DNA of 17,034 bases from Irpex lacteus (GCA_001986395.2 MQVO02000183.1:1-17034); one strand, 5' to 3'; counted from the first letter of the stretch, positions 6,288 to 15,824 are shown. Numbers and translations: made by a program. The notes: generated by a model from the sequence alone, not told the origin.

Positions 6288-6478
6288 CCCCTTTCTCCTA
6301 CTTTAATAAGTAGACCTGATGATACAAAACCATGAGCTACTGATAATACTAAACTACCAGTTAAACCTGTGATACTATAAGAGAATATACTTAATATACA
6401 TACAGCCATATGAGATAAAGAACTCTAAGCTACTATAACTATCAGATCAGTTTGTCTTAATGTTATTATAGGTGCCCT
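6288..6478 (-). pseudogene. nad4: nad4 fragment, central/C-terminal part, with an internal stop
   Basis: The minus strand reads LRQTDLIVIVA, stop, SSLSHMAVCILSIFS, then GSLVLSVAHGFVSSGLL. LRQxDLKxIVAYSSISHM and SLAHGFVSSGLF are signature segments of nad4, a proton-pumping complex I subunit of about 480-500 residues. The TAG at 6425-6427 sits where the family has Tyr. Only about 60 residues remain. The N-terminal piece lies 970 bases away at 7444-7750 on the same strand and in the expected order, so an original nad4 has been cut out and filled with other sequence. Confidence 0.82.
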
Positions 6479-6767
6479 AATTAAAATTTAATTAAATTTT
6501 AATAACCCCTACCAAAATAATTAAATAATTTATTAAGCCACTAGCCACTAAAGTGGAGTGGAGAGTGATTACAATAAACTATTATTCTTTTGAAGAGTTA
6601 AATAAATAGAGTAGGGAAAAGAGTTAAATAATTATAAAAATATTATTCTAAGATTATTTATTATTAATCGCTAGCTCCCTTTAAATTCTTTAACTTTACT
6701 CATCTTTGAGAGAACAAACATTAATTTATTTTAATTGTTTAATTAAATTTATTCTTATTCTAACAAT

Positions 6768-6815
6768 CCCCCAAAAAACTAATTAGAATGAATTCTAATT
6801 CCTAGTGTTTTTGGG
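6768..6815. repeat. Family A palindrome, complete copy
   Basis: Left arm CCCCAAAAAACTAATTAG, right arm CTAATTCCTAGTGTTTTTGG. The loop contains GAATGAATTC. Confidence 0.9.
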
Positions 6816-6841
6816 ACTCTGATTCTTTAGTTATTATTTGT

Positions 6842-6863
6842 AAGTTAATTGGAGGGAGGACAC
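6842..6863. repeat. 22-base direct repeat, copy 1
   Basis: AAGTTAATTGGAGGGAGGAC plus AC, repeated at 6907-6928. Confidence 0.9.
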
Positions 6864-6906
6864 AAGGGGGAATCCCTCTAGTACTAATCTTAACTCTTTG
6901 GAACCC

Positions 6907-6928
6907 AAGTTAATTGGAGGGAGGACAC
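6907..6928. repeat. 22-base direct repeat, copy 2
   Basis: Same bases as 6842-6863, separated by 43 bases. Confidence 0.9.
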
Positions 6929-7061
6929 TCAGTTAAATAAATAGAGTATTTATTATCCTTTAGGTTAAAGAGAATTAGAATAAATAATAAGATAGCTATT
7001 TACTTAGTCTATCCATATTCCACAAAGGGTATTAGTTAGAATTATATTGTTAAATAGACCC

Positions 7062-7097
7062 TCTACTTAAAATAAAATTAAATAAATTACACAGTCT
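7062..7097. repeat. 36-base direct repeat D, copy 2
   Basis: Identical to 6231-6266, 831 bases apart. It lies just before the lone right arm of a palindrome and the LAGLIDADG fragment. Confidence 0.9.
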
Positions 7098-7109
7098 GTA
7101 CCCTAAAAT

Positions 7110-7130
7110 AATTCTAACTAGTTTTTTTGG
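7110..7130. repeat. Half of a family A palindrome (right arm only)
   Basis: AATTCTAACTAGTTTTTTTGG with no left arm nearby. The base after it starts the LAGLIDADG reading frame. Confidence 0.85.
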
Positions 7131-7411
7131 ATGGTAGTAGGATTTACTATTGCTGAAGGATCCTTCCATATTAAGTCCAACGGTGATTTCTGTTTTAGTC
7201 TGAAGCAACGTCCACATCTAGTACTGTTTGAAGCACTGCGGCTACTATTTAACACTCGTGTAAAGATTCACACATCAGATGGTTATAATACTTTGGTTAT
7301 GACTTCACTACGGGATCTGACAACAGTGGTTACTTTCTTCTATTCTCCGGGCTTCACCCTCTGACAGGACTGAAGCTTCACAGCTACATGCGGTGGATCG
7401 AACAAATGAAG
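7131..7411 (+). pseudogene. LAGLIDADG homing endonuclease fragment (C-terminal repeat), frameshifted
   Basis: The frame reads VVGFTIAEGSFHIKSNGDFC, a LAGLIDADG helix (VGFTIAEGSF) with the acidic catalytic residue. Then comes FSLKQRPHLVLFEALR and a further beta-strand region, the layout of the second repeat of an intron-encoded homing endonuclease. The plain frame stops at 7362-7364, but after a one-base shift near 7356-7361 it continues LTGLKLHSYMRWIEQMK, the usual GLKxxxYxxW helix. Codons are CTA/CTG, CGT/CGG, foreign style. The N-terminal repeat is absent. No surrounding intron is recognisable, so it is a displaced remnant. Confidence 0.82.
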
Positions 7412-7443
7412 GTAATTATTAATAAAAAGAATAGGGGAGGTAC

Positions 7444-7750
7444 TTAAAATAAAATATCAAAAAGAAGAATATCTAGCACTACAAATATAGCAATTATAAA
7501 TGCAGGTACATTATGATATACATTATTCCAACTAGCTAGTACATAGATAGGCGTTATAAAGGTAGTAAGTATAACTATGTATAGATTAATGGCTCCATAT
7601 GTAGATGACAATAAGGTAACATAATCCTCTACTGCTTTATATTAACTTAAAGAAATATAGAAGGAATACCATATCTGTAGTGATAGAATTAATACTACTG
7701 TAGAGATAGTTAGGGTAATATAATTAGCATAGACCTTCACAACTATAAAG
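7444..7750 (-). pseudogene. nad4: nad4 fragment, N-terminal part, with an internal stop
   Basis: The minus strand reads TVVLILSLQIWYSFYISLS, stop (TAA at 7642-7644), YKAVEDYVTLLSSTYGAINL, then YIVILTTFITPIYVLASWN and IIAIFVVLDILLFDIL. The segment (F/L)xxLTTFITPIxxLxSWNxI followed by (A/F)FxxLDILLFY is characteristic of nad4 near residues 80-150. The internal stop and the abrupt end at 7444 show decay. Downstream nad4 sequence resumes only at 6478, with about 100 or more residues missing. Codons are mostly resident type (TTA, AGA), so this may be the native gene decaying. Confidence 0.75.
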
Positions 7751-7762
7751 CTTTCCCCCCTT

Positions 7763-7794
7763 CAATCAATACTTTTTTAATTTAGGGGGGAGTG
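7763..7794. repeat. Dispersed repeat C, copy 3
   Basis: CAATCAATACTTTTTTAATT plus TAGGGGGGAGTG, identical to the second part of copy 1. Confidence 0.85.
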
Positions 7795-8055
7795 GTTACT
7801 ATGGATACCAAATCTGGAAGAAATTTGTGTACATACAGAATCAATAAACAATCTGCCTCTCGGCTCCTGGTACTCTTTGAAGTCCCACACTTCGTCGGGG
7901 AGCTGTTAAATTTAAGCCGAATTTTAATAGATAACCCAAATAAAAATAAATTAATAAAACAAAAAACTTTTTTTAATAATAAAAGAATCGATGACAATAT
8001 AGTTAACATCAAATAGTATTTTAAAGGAGTTATTTAAGGATAACTAGCAAATTTA
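7795..8055. other. Stretch between repeat C copy 3 and rnl, with an unidentified frame
   Basis: 7792-8016 (+) is open for 74 codons, starting at the edge of the repeat, and its first 45 codons (to about 7930) are clearly less A+T-rich than the rest. They read KSGRNLCTYRINKQSASRLL and FEVPHFVGELLNLSR, protein-like but unrecognised. The minus strand is open over the same span. The lower-AT part may be another inserted scrap. Confidence 0.3.
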
Positions 8056-8746
8056 TAAAAAAGGAGGTATAAAACCAAAAGCCACTGTCCAATATCCTCT
8101 ATCCTCTATCATCTTTAGGGGGGAGAGGGGCTGGACGGAATAAATAAAGTGGCGATCCTAAGGGAAACCTTTATATTTAAACTTCCTGAAGTAAACCATT
8201 TCAGTAAGGAAAGGAAAGGAAATCAACCGAGACTCCGAGAGTAATGGTGAGTGAAATCGGATTAGCCTAAAAGATAATTTTTTACAATTAAAGTAATAAT
8301 AAAAATATTTTATAGTATTTATCTTATGTACCTTTTTATTTATTTAATAATAAAAAAAAAAGGGAAGAAATATTAAATAAATAAGTATGAATAAAGTAAC
8401 CAAAGAAGGTGAAAGTCCTGTGTAATTAAAAAAATTATCGAATATTAAATTAATATTCTAATAAAAATATAAAGTACGATGAGAGTTAACTTGTCGGAAT
8501 ATAGGGGAACCATCCTCTAAGGCTAAGTATTATAAATTTAGCGATAGTGAAAAGTACTGTGAAGGAAAAGTTGAAAAAGTAATGTTATAGACATTGTGAA
8601 ATAGTCTTGAATTAGTAACTCTATAAGCAGTCGAAGTTTTTTAAAATGACGGCGTACCTTTTGCATAATGGGTCAGCAAGTTAATGGGAGTAGCAAGGTT
8701 AAAAGCCCTAGCGAAAGCGACTGGACATAAAATTTAATTAGTAAAA

Positions 8747-8797
8747 CCCCCCAAAAAAACTAGTTAGAATTATTTATAATTACTAGTGTTTTTGGGG
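8747..8797. repeat. Family A palindrome inserted in rnl
   Basis: CCCCCCAAAAAAACTAGTTAG ... CTAGTGTTTTTGGGG. It lies in a variable part of domain II, just before the conserved AGACCCGAA block. Flanks (ATTAGTAAAA before, TATTAACTAAAT after) can pair further, so it prolongs a natural helix tip and may be tolerated in the rRNA. Confidence 0.9.
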
Positions 8798-9673
8798 TAT
8801 TAACTAAATTAGTGTTGGATAAGTTACTTCTATTAGACCCGAAGCTAGGTGATCTTCCCTAGACCAGATTTTAATCTTAAATGATGAATGGATCGAACGG
8901 GTGAATGTTGCATAATTCTCCGATGAGTTTAGGGAAGCGGTGAAATGCCAATCTGACCTAGTGATAGCTGGTTTTCTACGAAACATATGTAGGTATGACA
9001 TCTATACAAAATTTATGAAGGTACAGCACTCAATTCCAAATAAATTATAATTTTTAATTATAATCAATGTTTAAGTTGCGGGGACGTAAAAATCTTACCA
9101 ATGGAAGAGAATCTCGGAATTACATAAATTGATGATAGATATTCAGACTACTCATGCTAAGGTGGGTAGTCAAGACGGAAACAGCCGAGAACACGAATCA
9201 AGGTCCCAAATGATTATTAAGTGAAATTAAGGTAGTAGCAAAATTGAACGCAACTGTAAAGTGAGCCTGGTAGTCGCTATCTTTTAATGACCGTTTGTAA
9301 CAACGTATCAGTCTTCAGAATGTCGCACCGAAAATTTAACGGGTCTTAAATAATCAACCGATATCGTGTTGCTTTAGAATAGTCAAATAATTCTATTCTA
9401 AATCTAGGTAGTAGAACATTCAGGAAACCTGAAATTAAATAGTGTTTCATTATTTATAGGATACTGAAGAGATAATGCTGACATGAGTAACGTAAAAAGA
9501 AGTTATAATACTTCTCGCCGAATACGAAAGGGTTATAAGGAAAGGTTAAACCTCCTTATGTTAATGCGGCCTCTAAGGTTCAAAACCAATGTTTTGACTG
9601 ATGAGTTTAAAACCTAAAGTTCTTTTTGAACCGGGAAAATAAAGTTTTTTTTAAATTAAATAGTAATCTTTAC

Positions 9674-9710
9674 TGCCCCTGCCTTAAGCCACTGGCTTTG
9701 GGCAAGGGGA
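9674..9710. repeat. GC-rich hairpin in a variable region of rnl
   Basis: TGCCCCTGCC, then TAAGCCACTGGCTTT, then GGGCAAGGGGA: an inner stem (AAGCCA/TGGCTT) and an outer GC stem with small mismatches. It is surrounded by poly-A/T and resembles the GC clusters of other fungal mtDNAs. Confidence 0.6.
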
Positions 9711-11200
9711 ACAATTATTATTTTATTTTTAATTTTAATCTACCGTACCCTAAACCGACACAGGTTCGTAGGTAGAGTATACCAAGGCGTAGAGCTAAAA
9801 GTTGTTAAGGAACTCGGCAAGTTCTCCTCTAAAGTTAGACGATAAGAGGAACCTATTACCCTTTTTTTTTAATTCTTAAAAAGGATATAGGTGGCACAAA
9901 ATCGGAGGCCCCGACTGTTTACTAAAAACACAATTCAGAGCAATGATTAATATCATAGTATTCTGGATGAAACTTGCCCAATGCCAAATAAATAAGAGAG
10001 GTGATAGGATAACTATTACTAATCAAATCAATGGTTAATAGCGGTCTTAACTATGAGGATCCTAAGGTAGCAAAATAAATTGGCCATTAAATGTGGTCCG
10101 GTATCAATAGTTTAACGATGGTCTCACTGTCTCTACAACTTGCTCAGTGAAATTGAATTACCCGTGCAGATGCGGGTTACCTCCAGGTGGACGGGAAGAC
10201 CCTATGCAGCTTTACTGTAGTTAGTCATCATGTTAATCAAACCTTAGTATGAAGTGATTAGGGATGTCGATAGACGAAAGGTGAGATACCTTAAGACTTT
10301 GGTTTCAGATTAAATTTACCTCTTATTTAATAGATAGAGAGATAGTTGACTAATGGGCAGTTTGACTGGGGCGGTCGCTTTTGAAAGAGTATCAAAATGC
10401 ATCCATAGTTTTAATTAAAAAAAAATATAAGACGCTTATATACAGACATATAAAATCAATTTGTTATTAAAATTGATGATTATTTATTATTTATATTAAA
10501 AATTTTTAAGGTATAGCTAGATTTTTGAAAGGAGATCAATCAACCAGTGATAAAGGTTGTAATGGCGTAATGGCTAGAGCATGCTTAACTGATAGACTTA
10601 GAAGTCGGACAGATACGTAAGTAGGGCATAGTGACCCCTCGCTATATTATGGAATAGACGGGGATCAATCGATAAAAGTTACGCTAGGGATAACAGGCTG
10701 ATAGCTGGTGAGAGTACACATTGTCCCAGCTGTTTGGCACCTCGATGTCGACTCAACCTATCCTCCGGGGGCAAAAGCTCGGAAGGGTTCGGCTGTTCGC
10801 CGATTAAAAGGTTACGCGAGTTGGGTTTAATACGACGTGAGTCAGTATGGTCCCTATCTTCTGGAGGGATAAATAGTAAAAAGGGAGAGACCTTCTAGTA
10901 CGAAAGGATCAATAGGCTGTGTTTCTATAGTGTACCAATTGTTGAAATAATTGCATAAAAAATTAAAAATGCATAGTTGGGTAGCCACAAACATATTAGA
11001 TAAGTGCTGAAGGAATAAATGCACGAAACTATCCCCTAGATACTATCATTAAAATATCTTTAGTATATTTTAATTTTTTAAGAAATAGAACATTTCTTGA
11101 TAGGATGTAAATGTAAGTACTGTAAAGTATTAAGTTTAACATTACTAATTTATTAAATAGACTATATGCTCAATTATTGTCAATAAAAAATCTTTCAGCC

Positions 11201-11223
11201 CAGCCACTTTCTGGTAGAGTGGC
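11201..11223. terminator. Hairpin just downstream of rnl (possible 3' processing signal)
   Basis: AGCCACT / AGTGGCT stem with a short loop, followed by TATTCTTTTGTTTT. Its position right after the rRNA suggests a transcript-end or processing structure; the role is inferred only from position. Confidence 0.35.
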
Positions 11224-11424
11224 TTATTCTTTTGTTTTATAAAAAAAAGGGAGTTAGTAATAAATTTTATTTTAATTTAAAGTTAAGATATTAAAAAGGG
11301 AACAGATGATTCTTATATAATAGTTTAAACTAAATCATAAATTAAATCTTAATATTCATATTTTCAATATAATTGTAATCCTATTGCTTTATTGTCATTG
11401 CTGGATCTATAGTTTAATCATCCA

Positions 11425-11539
11425 CCCAAAAAAACTAATTATTTCTAATTCCATTCCAAAAAACTAGGCTCTAATTAAAATTTAATTTAATTAAATTTTA
11501 ATAATCGCGGATGAAAGAATTATAACTAGTTTTTTGGGG
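11425..11539. repeat. Compound (nested) family A palindrome
   Basis: The outer left arm CCCAAAAAAACTAATT (11425) and right arm ATAACTAGTTTTTTGGGG (ending 11539) enclose a second left arm CCAAAAAACTAGG (11456) and the A/T palindrome TTAAAATTTAATTTAATTAA. It looks like one element inserted into another, followed by local growth. Confidence 0.75.
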
Positions 11540-11607
11540 AAGAATACATAAAATTAAATAAAATATTATAAATAAAAATAATTAAATAAATATATTTTAA
11601 TTTAAGT

Positions 11608-11657
11608 TATATCTAAATAAAAAAAGTATTTAATTATATAAGAGAGTATAAATTTTA
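11608..11657. repeat. 50-base direct repeat, copy 2
   Basis: Exact copy of 2568-2617, about 9 kb apart and in the same orientation. Recombination between the two could excise a circle carrying rnl and all the gene scraps. Confidence 0.9.
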
Positions 11658-11844
11658 CTAAAATAATTTATTAAAAAAAATAAAGATATAAAAACATAAA
11701 ATAATTATTAATATATACAATCTCTCTTCTTACTAACTATAATTCTCTCTACCCTTTTTTTAATTAAATAAAAAAGGAGAAAACTATAATAATTTATTAA
11801 AAATAGAAGAAAACTAGGTAATTTAGATTCTAGTTTTAAAATAA

Positions 11845-11893
11845 CCCCACAAAAACTAGTTAGAATTAATTATAATTCCTAGTTTTTTGGGGG
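11845..11893. repeat. Family A palindrome, complete copy
   Basis: CCCCACAAAAACTAGTTAG ... TAATTCCTAGTTTTTTGGGG. The copy at 15779-15824 is nearly its reverse complement, showing insertion in both orientations. Confidence 0.9.
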
Positions 11894-12218
11894 ATCTGTG
11901 AAGATTATTATTATATATTGGATATTAAGATTAAAAAAGGTTTATTAATATCTATTAACGATAGTAAAATAGCTATAAATGATAGTAAAATATAAGAGAG
12001 TATAACTTAAACCAAGTCTCTCATTTTCATTATATTTTGAAGTAAGGAAAGAGTAATAAGATTTCAGCAAGTAATAAGATATATCCAAGTTTAAGATCTA
12101 TGAAAGTTTAATAGGAGACTAGTAAGACTTAAAGGTGTGGGTGGAAAGGGATAGTTCCATCGATAAAGAGGAAGGCATGTGTAATAAACAAGGAATGAAT
12201 ATTATAAATCCAAACAAT

Positions 12219-12276
12219 CCACCAAAAAACTAGTTATAATTAATTCTACCGCGATAGCGACCCTAGTTTTTTGGGG
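12219..12276. repeat. Family A palindrome with a GC-rich loop insert
   Basis: Arms CCACCAAAAAACTAGTTATA and CCCTAGTTTTTTGGGG. The loop contains an extra ACCGCGATAGCGA, itself a small hairpin (CGC...GCG), a GC-rich addition not seen in other copies. Confidence 0.85.
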
Positions 12277-12402
12277 TATGATAATAAAACTGTTCAACAA
12301 AAAGACATTAATTGATCGAAACGCAGTTTAGGGAAGGATGCTCTAACTCATAGAAAGAAAAGAGTAGGGGTGGAATCTTAATAATAAGATAGTGTCCATA
12401 CA

Positions 12403-12474
12403 TGCGGTATAGTGTAAAGGTTGGCACAATAGCCTCATGAGCTGTTAGAGCAGGTTCAATTCCTGATGCCGCAA
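12403..12474 (+). tRNA. trnM(cau): tRNA-Met (anticodon CAU)
   Basis: Acceptor TGCGGTA/TGCCGCA, D-arm GTGT-AAAGGTTG-GCAC, anticodon stem ATAGC/GCTGT with loop CTCATGA (anticodon CAT), a T-arm around GGTTCAATTCC, and discriminator A. Whether it is initiator, elongator or a lysidine-modified Ile tRNA cannot be told from the sequence. It lies 20 bases upstream of tRNA-Glu. Confidence 0.92.
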
Positions 12475-12494
12475 TAGAAATAAAATAAAGACCG

Positions 12495-12565
12495 GGTCTT
12501 TTTGTATAAAGGCAGTACAGCTACCCTTCACGTAGCAAGTATCAGTTCGATTCTGATAAAGACTA
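12495..12565 (+). tRNA. trnE(uuc): tRNA-Glu (anticodon UUC)
   Basis: Acceptor GGTCTTT/AAAGACT (one G-U), D-arm GTAT-AAAGGCA-GTAC, a perfect anticodon stem GCTAC/GTAGC with loop CCTTCAC (anticodon TTC), a perfect T-arm ATCAG-TTCGATT-CTGAT, and discriminator A. Confidence 0.95.
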
Positions 12566-12842
12566 TATTCTTAATTTCTTTATGCCTTTTTATTTTTATA
12601 ATAATAAAAAAAAGGAGAAAAAGAATAAAGGAAAGTTAGATTTAACTTTCTTTTCCAGAGCTAACGTTGCACTGCCCTCTATAAATAAAAAAAGGGGGGC
12701 ATGTATTATTTTCTTATAAATTTTTATAAGTAATAATATATTTTGGTCTTTTTCTTTTTAATAATTTAATTTAATTTAATTTAATTTAATTAAAAAAAAA
12801 GGGAAGAAATAAAATCAAAAAAAGAATATATATTTAATAAAT

Positions 12843-12966
12843 TTGCCCACCCCTCCTTGCCGCCCACGCCAGCCCAGCCCACCCCAGCCCACTTTGTGGA
12901 TTGTGGATTGTGGATTGTGGAATGTGGGGCCCTTATAAATCAAGTGGGGCCCACAGGGTGGGGGAT
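12843..12966. repeat. GC-rich island with tandem 7-mers
   Basis: A C-rich run (CCCAGCCCAGCCCACCCCAG) is followed by four tandem ATTGTGG-type units (about 12897-12924) and then two GTGGGGCCC blocks and CAGGGTGGGGG. The C-rich left half and G-rich right half can pair into a large stem. It is the most GC-rich segment of the window and has strong strand asymmetry, standing alone in AT-rich DNA. Confidence 0.8.
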
Positions 12967-13250
12967 AGCTATATTATTATATATATTTTATTTTATCATA
13001 ATCTTTCACTGTCTATTTTATACTCAGAATAGTATTTATACTATATAACACCTTAGGTTTAGCAGTGGTTTATTTAGTTTTACTAAATAATATTTTTCAG
13101 CAGTACATCCTCTATCCTCCCCCCTCTATCCTTTTTTTATATAAAAAAAAGGGGAGGAGGGAGGGTGAAACAAAACTGTACTTTAATACTTTATGTTTAA
13201 TAAATTATAAAGTATGAGCTGAGAGTATAAATTTATTACTTTAATCCAAT

Positions 13251-13292
13251 CCCAAAAAAACTAATTATTTCTAATTCCTAGTTTTTTTGGGG
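13251..13292. repeat. Family A palindrome upstream of cox1
   Basis: CCCAAAAAAACTA ... CTAATTCCTAGTTTTTTTGGGG with loop ATTATTTCTAATTC. It ends 93 bases before the cox1 ATG, so it would lie in the mRNA leader or spacer. Confidence 0.9.
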
Positions 13293-13373
13293 TTATATTT
13301 TTTTATAATTTATTTTTTATTTCTAATACTATAAATTGATTAGTAATATATTACCTAAGGTATACTTATCTAA

Positions 13374-14996
<1,623 letters not shown>

Positions 14997-15014
14997 TAAA
15001 ATTTAATAAACCCC

Positions 15015-15507
15015 ATGAAAAAGTTATTATTTTATTTTCTTTACCCCTTCACCCTTATATTTTTTACCTTATTATTATTAAGTTTAGTTTTAATTAAAGT
15101 ATTTGGTGTAAGCAATGTAATAGATATTTAAAATCACAGGTACTATTTAAAATAGTTTTTGTATTTTATGGTATTTCAGTTATATTATTTATTTACTAAA
15201 TATATACTTAATACATTTTTATCTAAAAAAAAGAGTTATACCTTAAGTATTCCCTGATTTTATTATAAATTGGTTAAAGGAATTTGAAGTAATTTGTTTA
15301 ACAAAGGATTCTATTAGGGATTATAAGAGTTATTACTACAAAGAGATCTTAATATACTTAGTAGGTGTAGTTTTAATATTCTTTATATTTGAATATTTTA
15401 TACCCCCTCCTCCACCATTCTCCCCTATTTTATTAAAAATAGGAGAGAGGCAGGGAAGAGGATGTATTATTAACTTTTTCCTTTATCCTTATTGTTTTAA
15501 GGACTAG
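15015..15507 (+). pseudogene. Unidentified membrane-protein gene broken over three frames
   Basis: It begins 18 bases after cox1. Frame one (15015-15131) gives MKKLLFYFLYPFTLIFFTLL plus LLSLVLIKVFG, a clear membrane helix. Frame two (15131-15199) gives another hydrophobic helix (KIVFVFYGISVILFIY). Frame three, open 15247-15507, gives PDFIINWLKEFEVICLTKDS, DYKSYYYKEILIYLVGVVLI with a third helix, and a run of five prolines (PPPPP). The amphipathic linker between helices looks genuinely protein-like. I infer a small multi-helix membrane protein interrupted by frameshifts and a stop (TAA at 15244-15246). Such proteins accompany dpo in some mitochondrial plasmids, but I cannot name this one. The 38-codon first frame could also be an independent small gene. 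Confidence 0.4.
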
Positions 15508-15778
15508 TTTTATACCTTTTTATAATTATTTTTTTAATTAAAAACTTATGCTCTTAAATCTTGGTAATACCATCTCAGGGCCCCAACCATTTAGGCATAA
15601 GGAGATTTATTGGGAGAAGCTGTTTATCCTTTTTTTTTTTAATTAAAAAAAAAGGGAAGTAGAGGTTAAGCCTTTTATTATCTAAGACTATTATATTTTG
15701 GTAACTAATAATTTTACTATTATACTAGGTAAGTCAACTTTCTGAATCTCCTTAGACTTAAATTGGAGCAGTAGCTAT

Positions 15779-15824
15779 CCCAAAAAACTAGGAATTATAA
15801 TTAATTCTAACTAGTTTTTTGGGG
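15779..15824. repeat. Family A palindrome, reverse orientation
   Basis: CCCAAAAAACTAGGAATTAT ... TAATTCTAACTAGTTTTTTGGGG. The asymmetric loop side (CTAGGAATT first) is the mirror of most other copies. Confidence 0.9.

Larger units (their letters stand above)
6479..7109. other. Gene-free repeat block inside the former nad4
   Basis: No gene seen. It contains the palindrome TTAAAATTTAATTAAATTTT (from 6480, also at about 11474 and 3681), a nested hairpin CCACTAGCCACTAAAGTGG at 6539, a complete family A palindrome, two copies of a 22-base repeat (6842-6863 and 6907-6928) and repeat D copy 2. Confidence 0.6.
8060..11160 (+). rRNA. rnl: Large-subunit mitochondrial ribosomal RNA
   Basis: The landmarks appear in order. 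GGAAATCAACCGAGACTCCG is near 8219 (domain I). AGACCCGAAGCTAGGTGATC at 8837 and GATAGCTGGTTTTCTACG are in domain II. AACTATGAGGATCCTAAGGT-type sequence at about 10050 and GACCCTATGCAGCTTTACTG at 10198 mark domains IV-V. ACGCTAGGGATAACAGGCTG at 10681 and GGTTCGGCTGTTCGCC at 10787 form the peptidyl-transferase centre, and CTAGTACGAAAGGATC at 10896 is the sarcin-ricin loop. The 3' domain ends near 11160. All usual intron sites in domains IV-V (including the omega site and the GCTGTTCGCC loop) are uninterrupted, so the gene looks intron-less and functional. The ends are estimated; the 5' 80-100 bases are divergent. A family A palindrome (8747-8797) and a GC-rich hairpin (9674-9710) sit in variable regions. 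Confidence 0.95.
11161..12402. other. Long intergenic region downstream of rnl, palindrome-rich
   Basis: No coding gene seen. A hairpin AGCCACTTTCTGGTAGAGTGGCT at about 11200-11223 directly after rnl could mark 3' processing. Then follow a compound palindrome, copy 2 of the 50-base repeat, two further family A palindromes, and at about 12010-12200 a less A+T-rich, purine-rich stretch (AGGTGTGGGTGGAAAGGGAT near 12132) that could be a structured RNA but matches nothing I can name. Confidence 0.5.

Noticed and set aside
8804..9001. Minus-strand 65-codon frame
   Set aside because: Lies within conserved domain II of the large rRNA gene on the other strand.
12290..12360. Possible displaced piece of rnl (shares GTTTAGGGAAG with the rRNA near 8928)
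   Set aside because: The match is only about 11 bases and flanks do not align with the rRNA; probably chance.
12857..13048. Plus-strand 63-codon frame
   Set aside because: The first half is the translation of the GC-rich tandem repeat and the rest is AT-rich spacer; no protein features.
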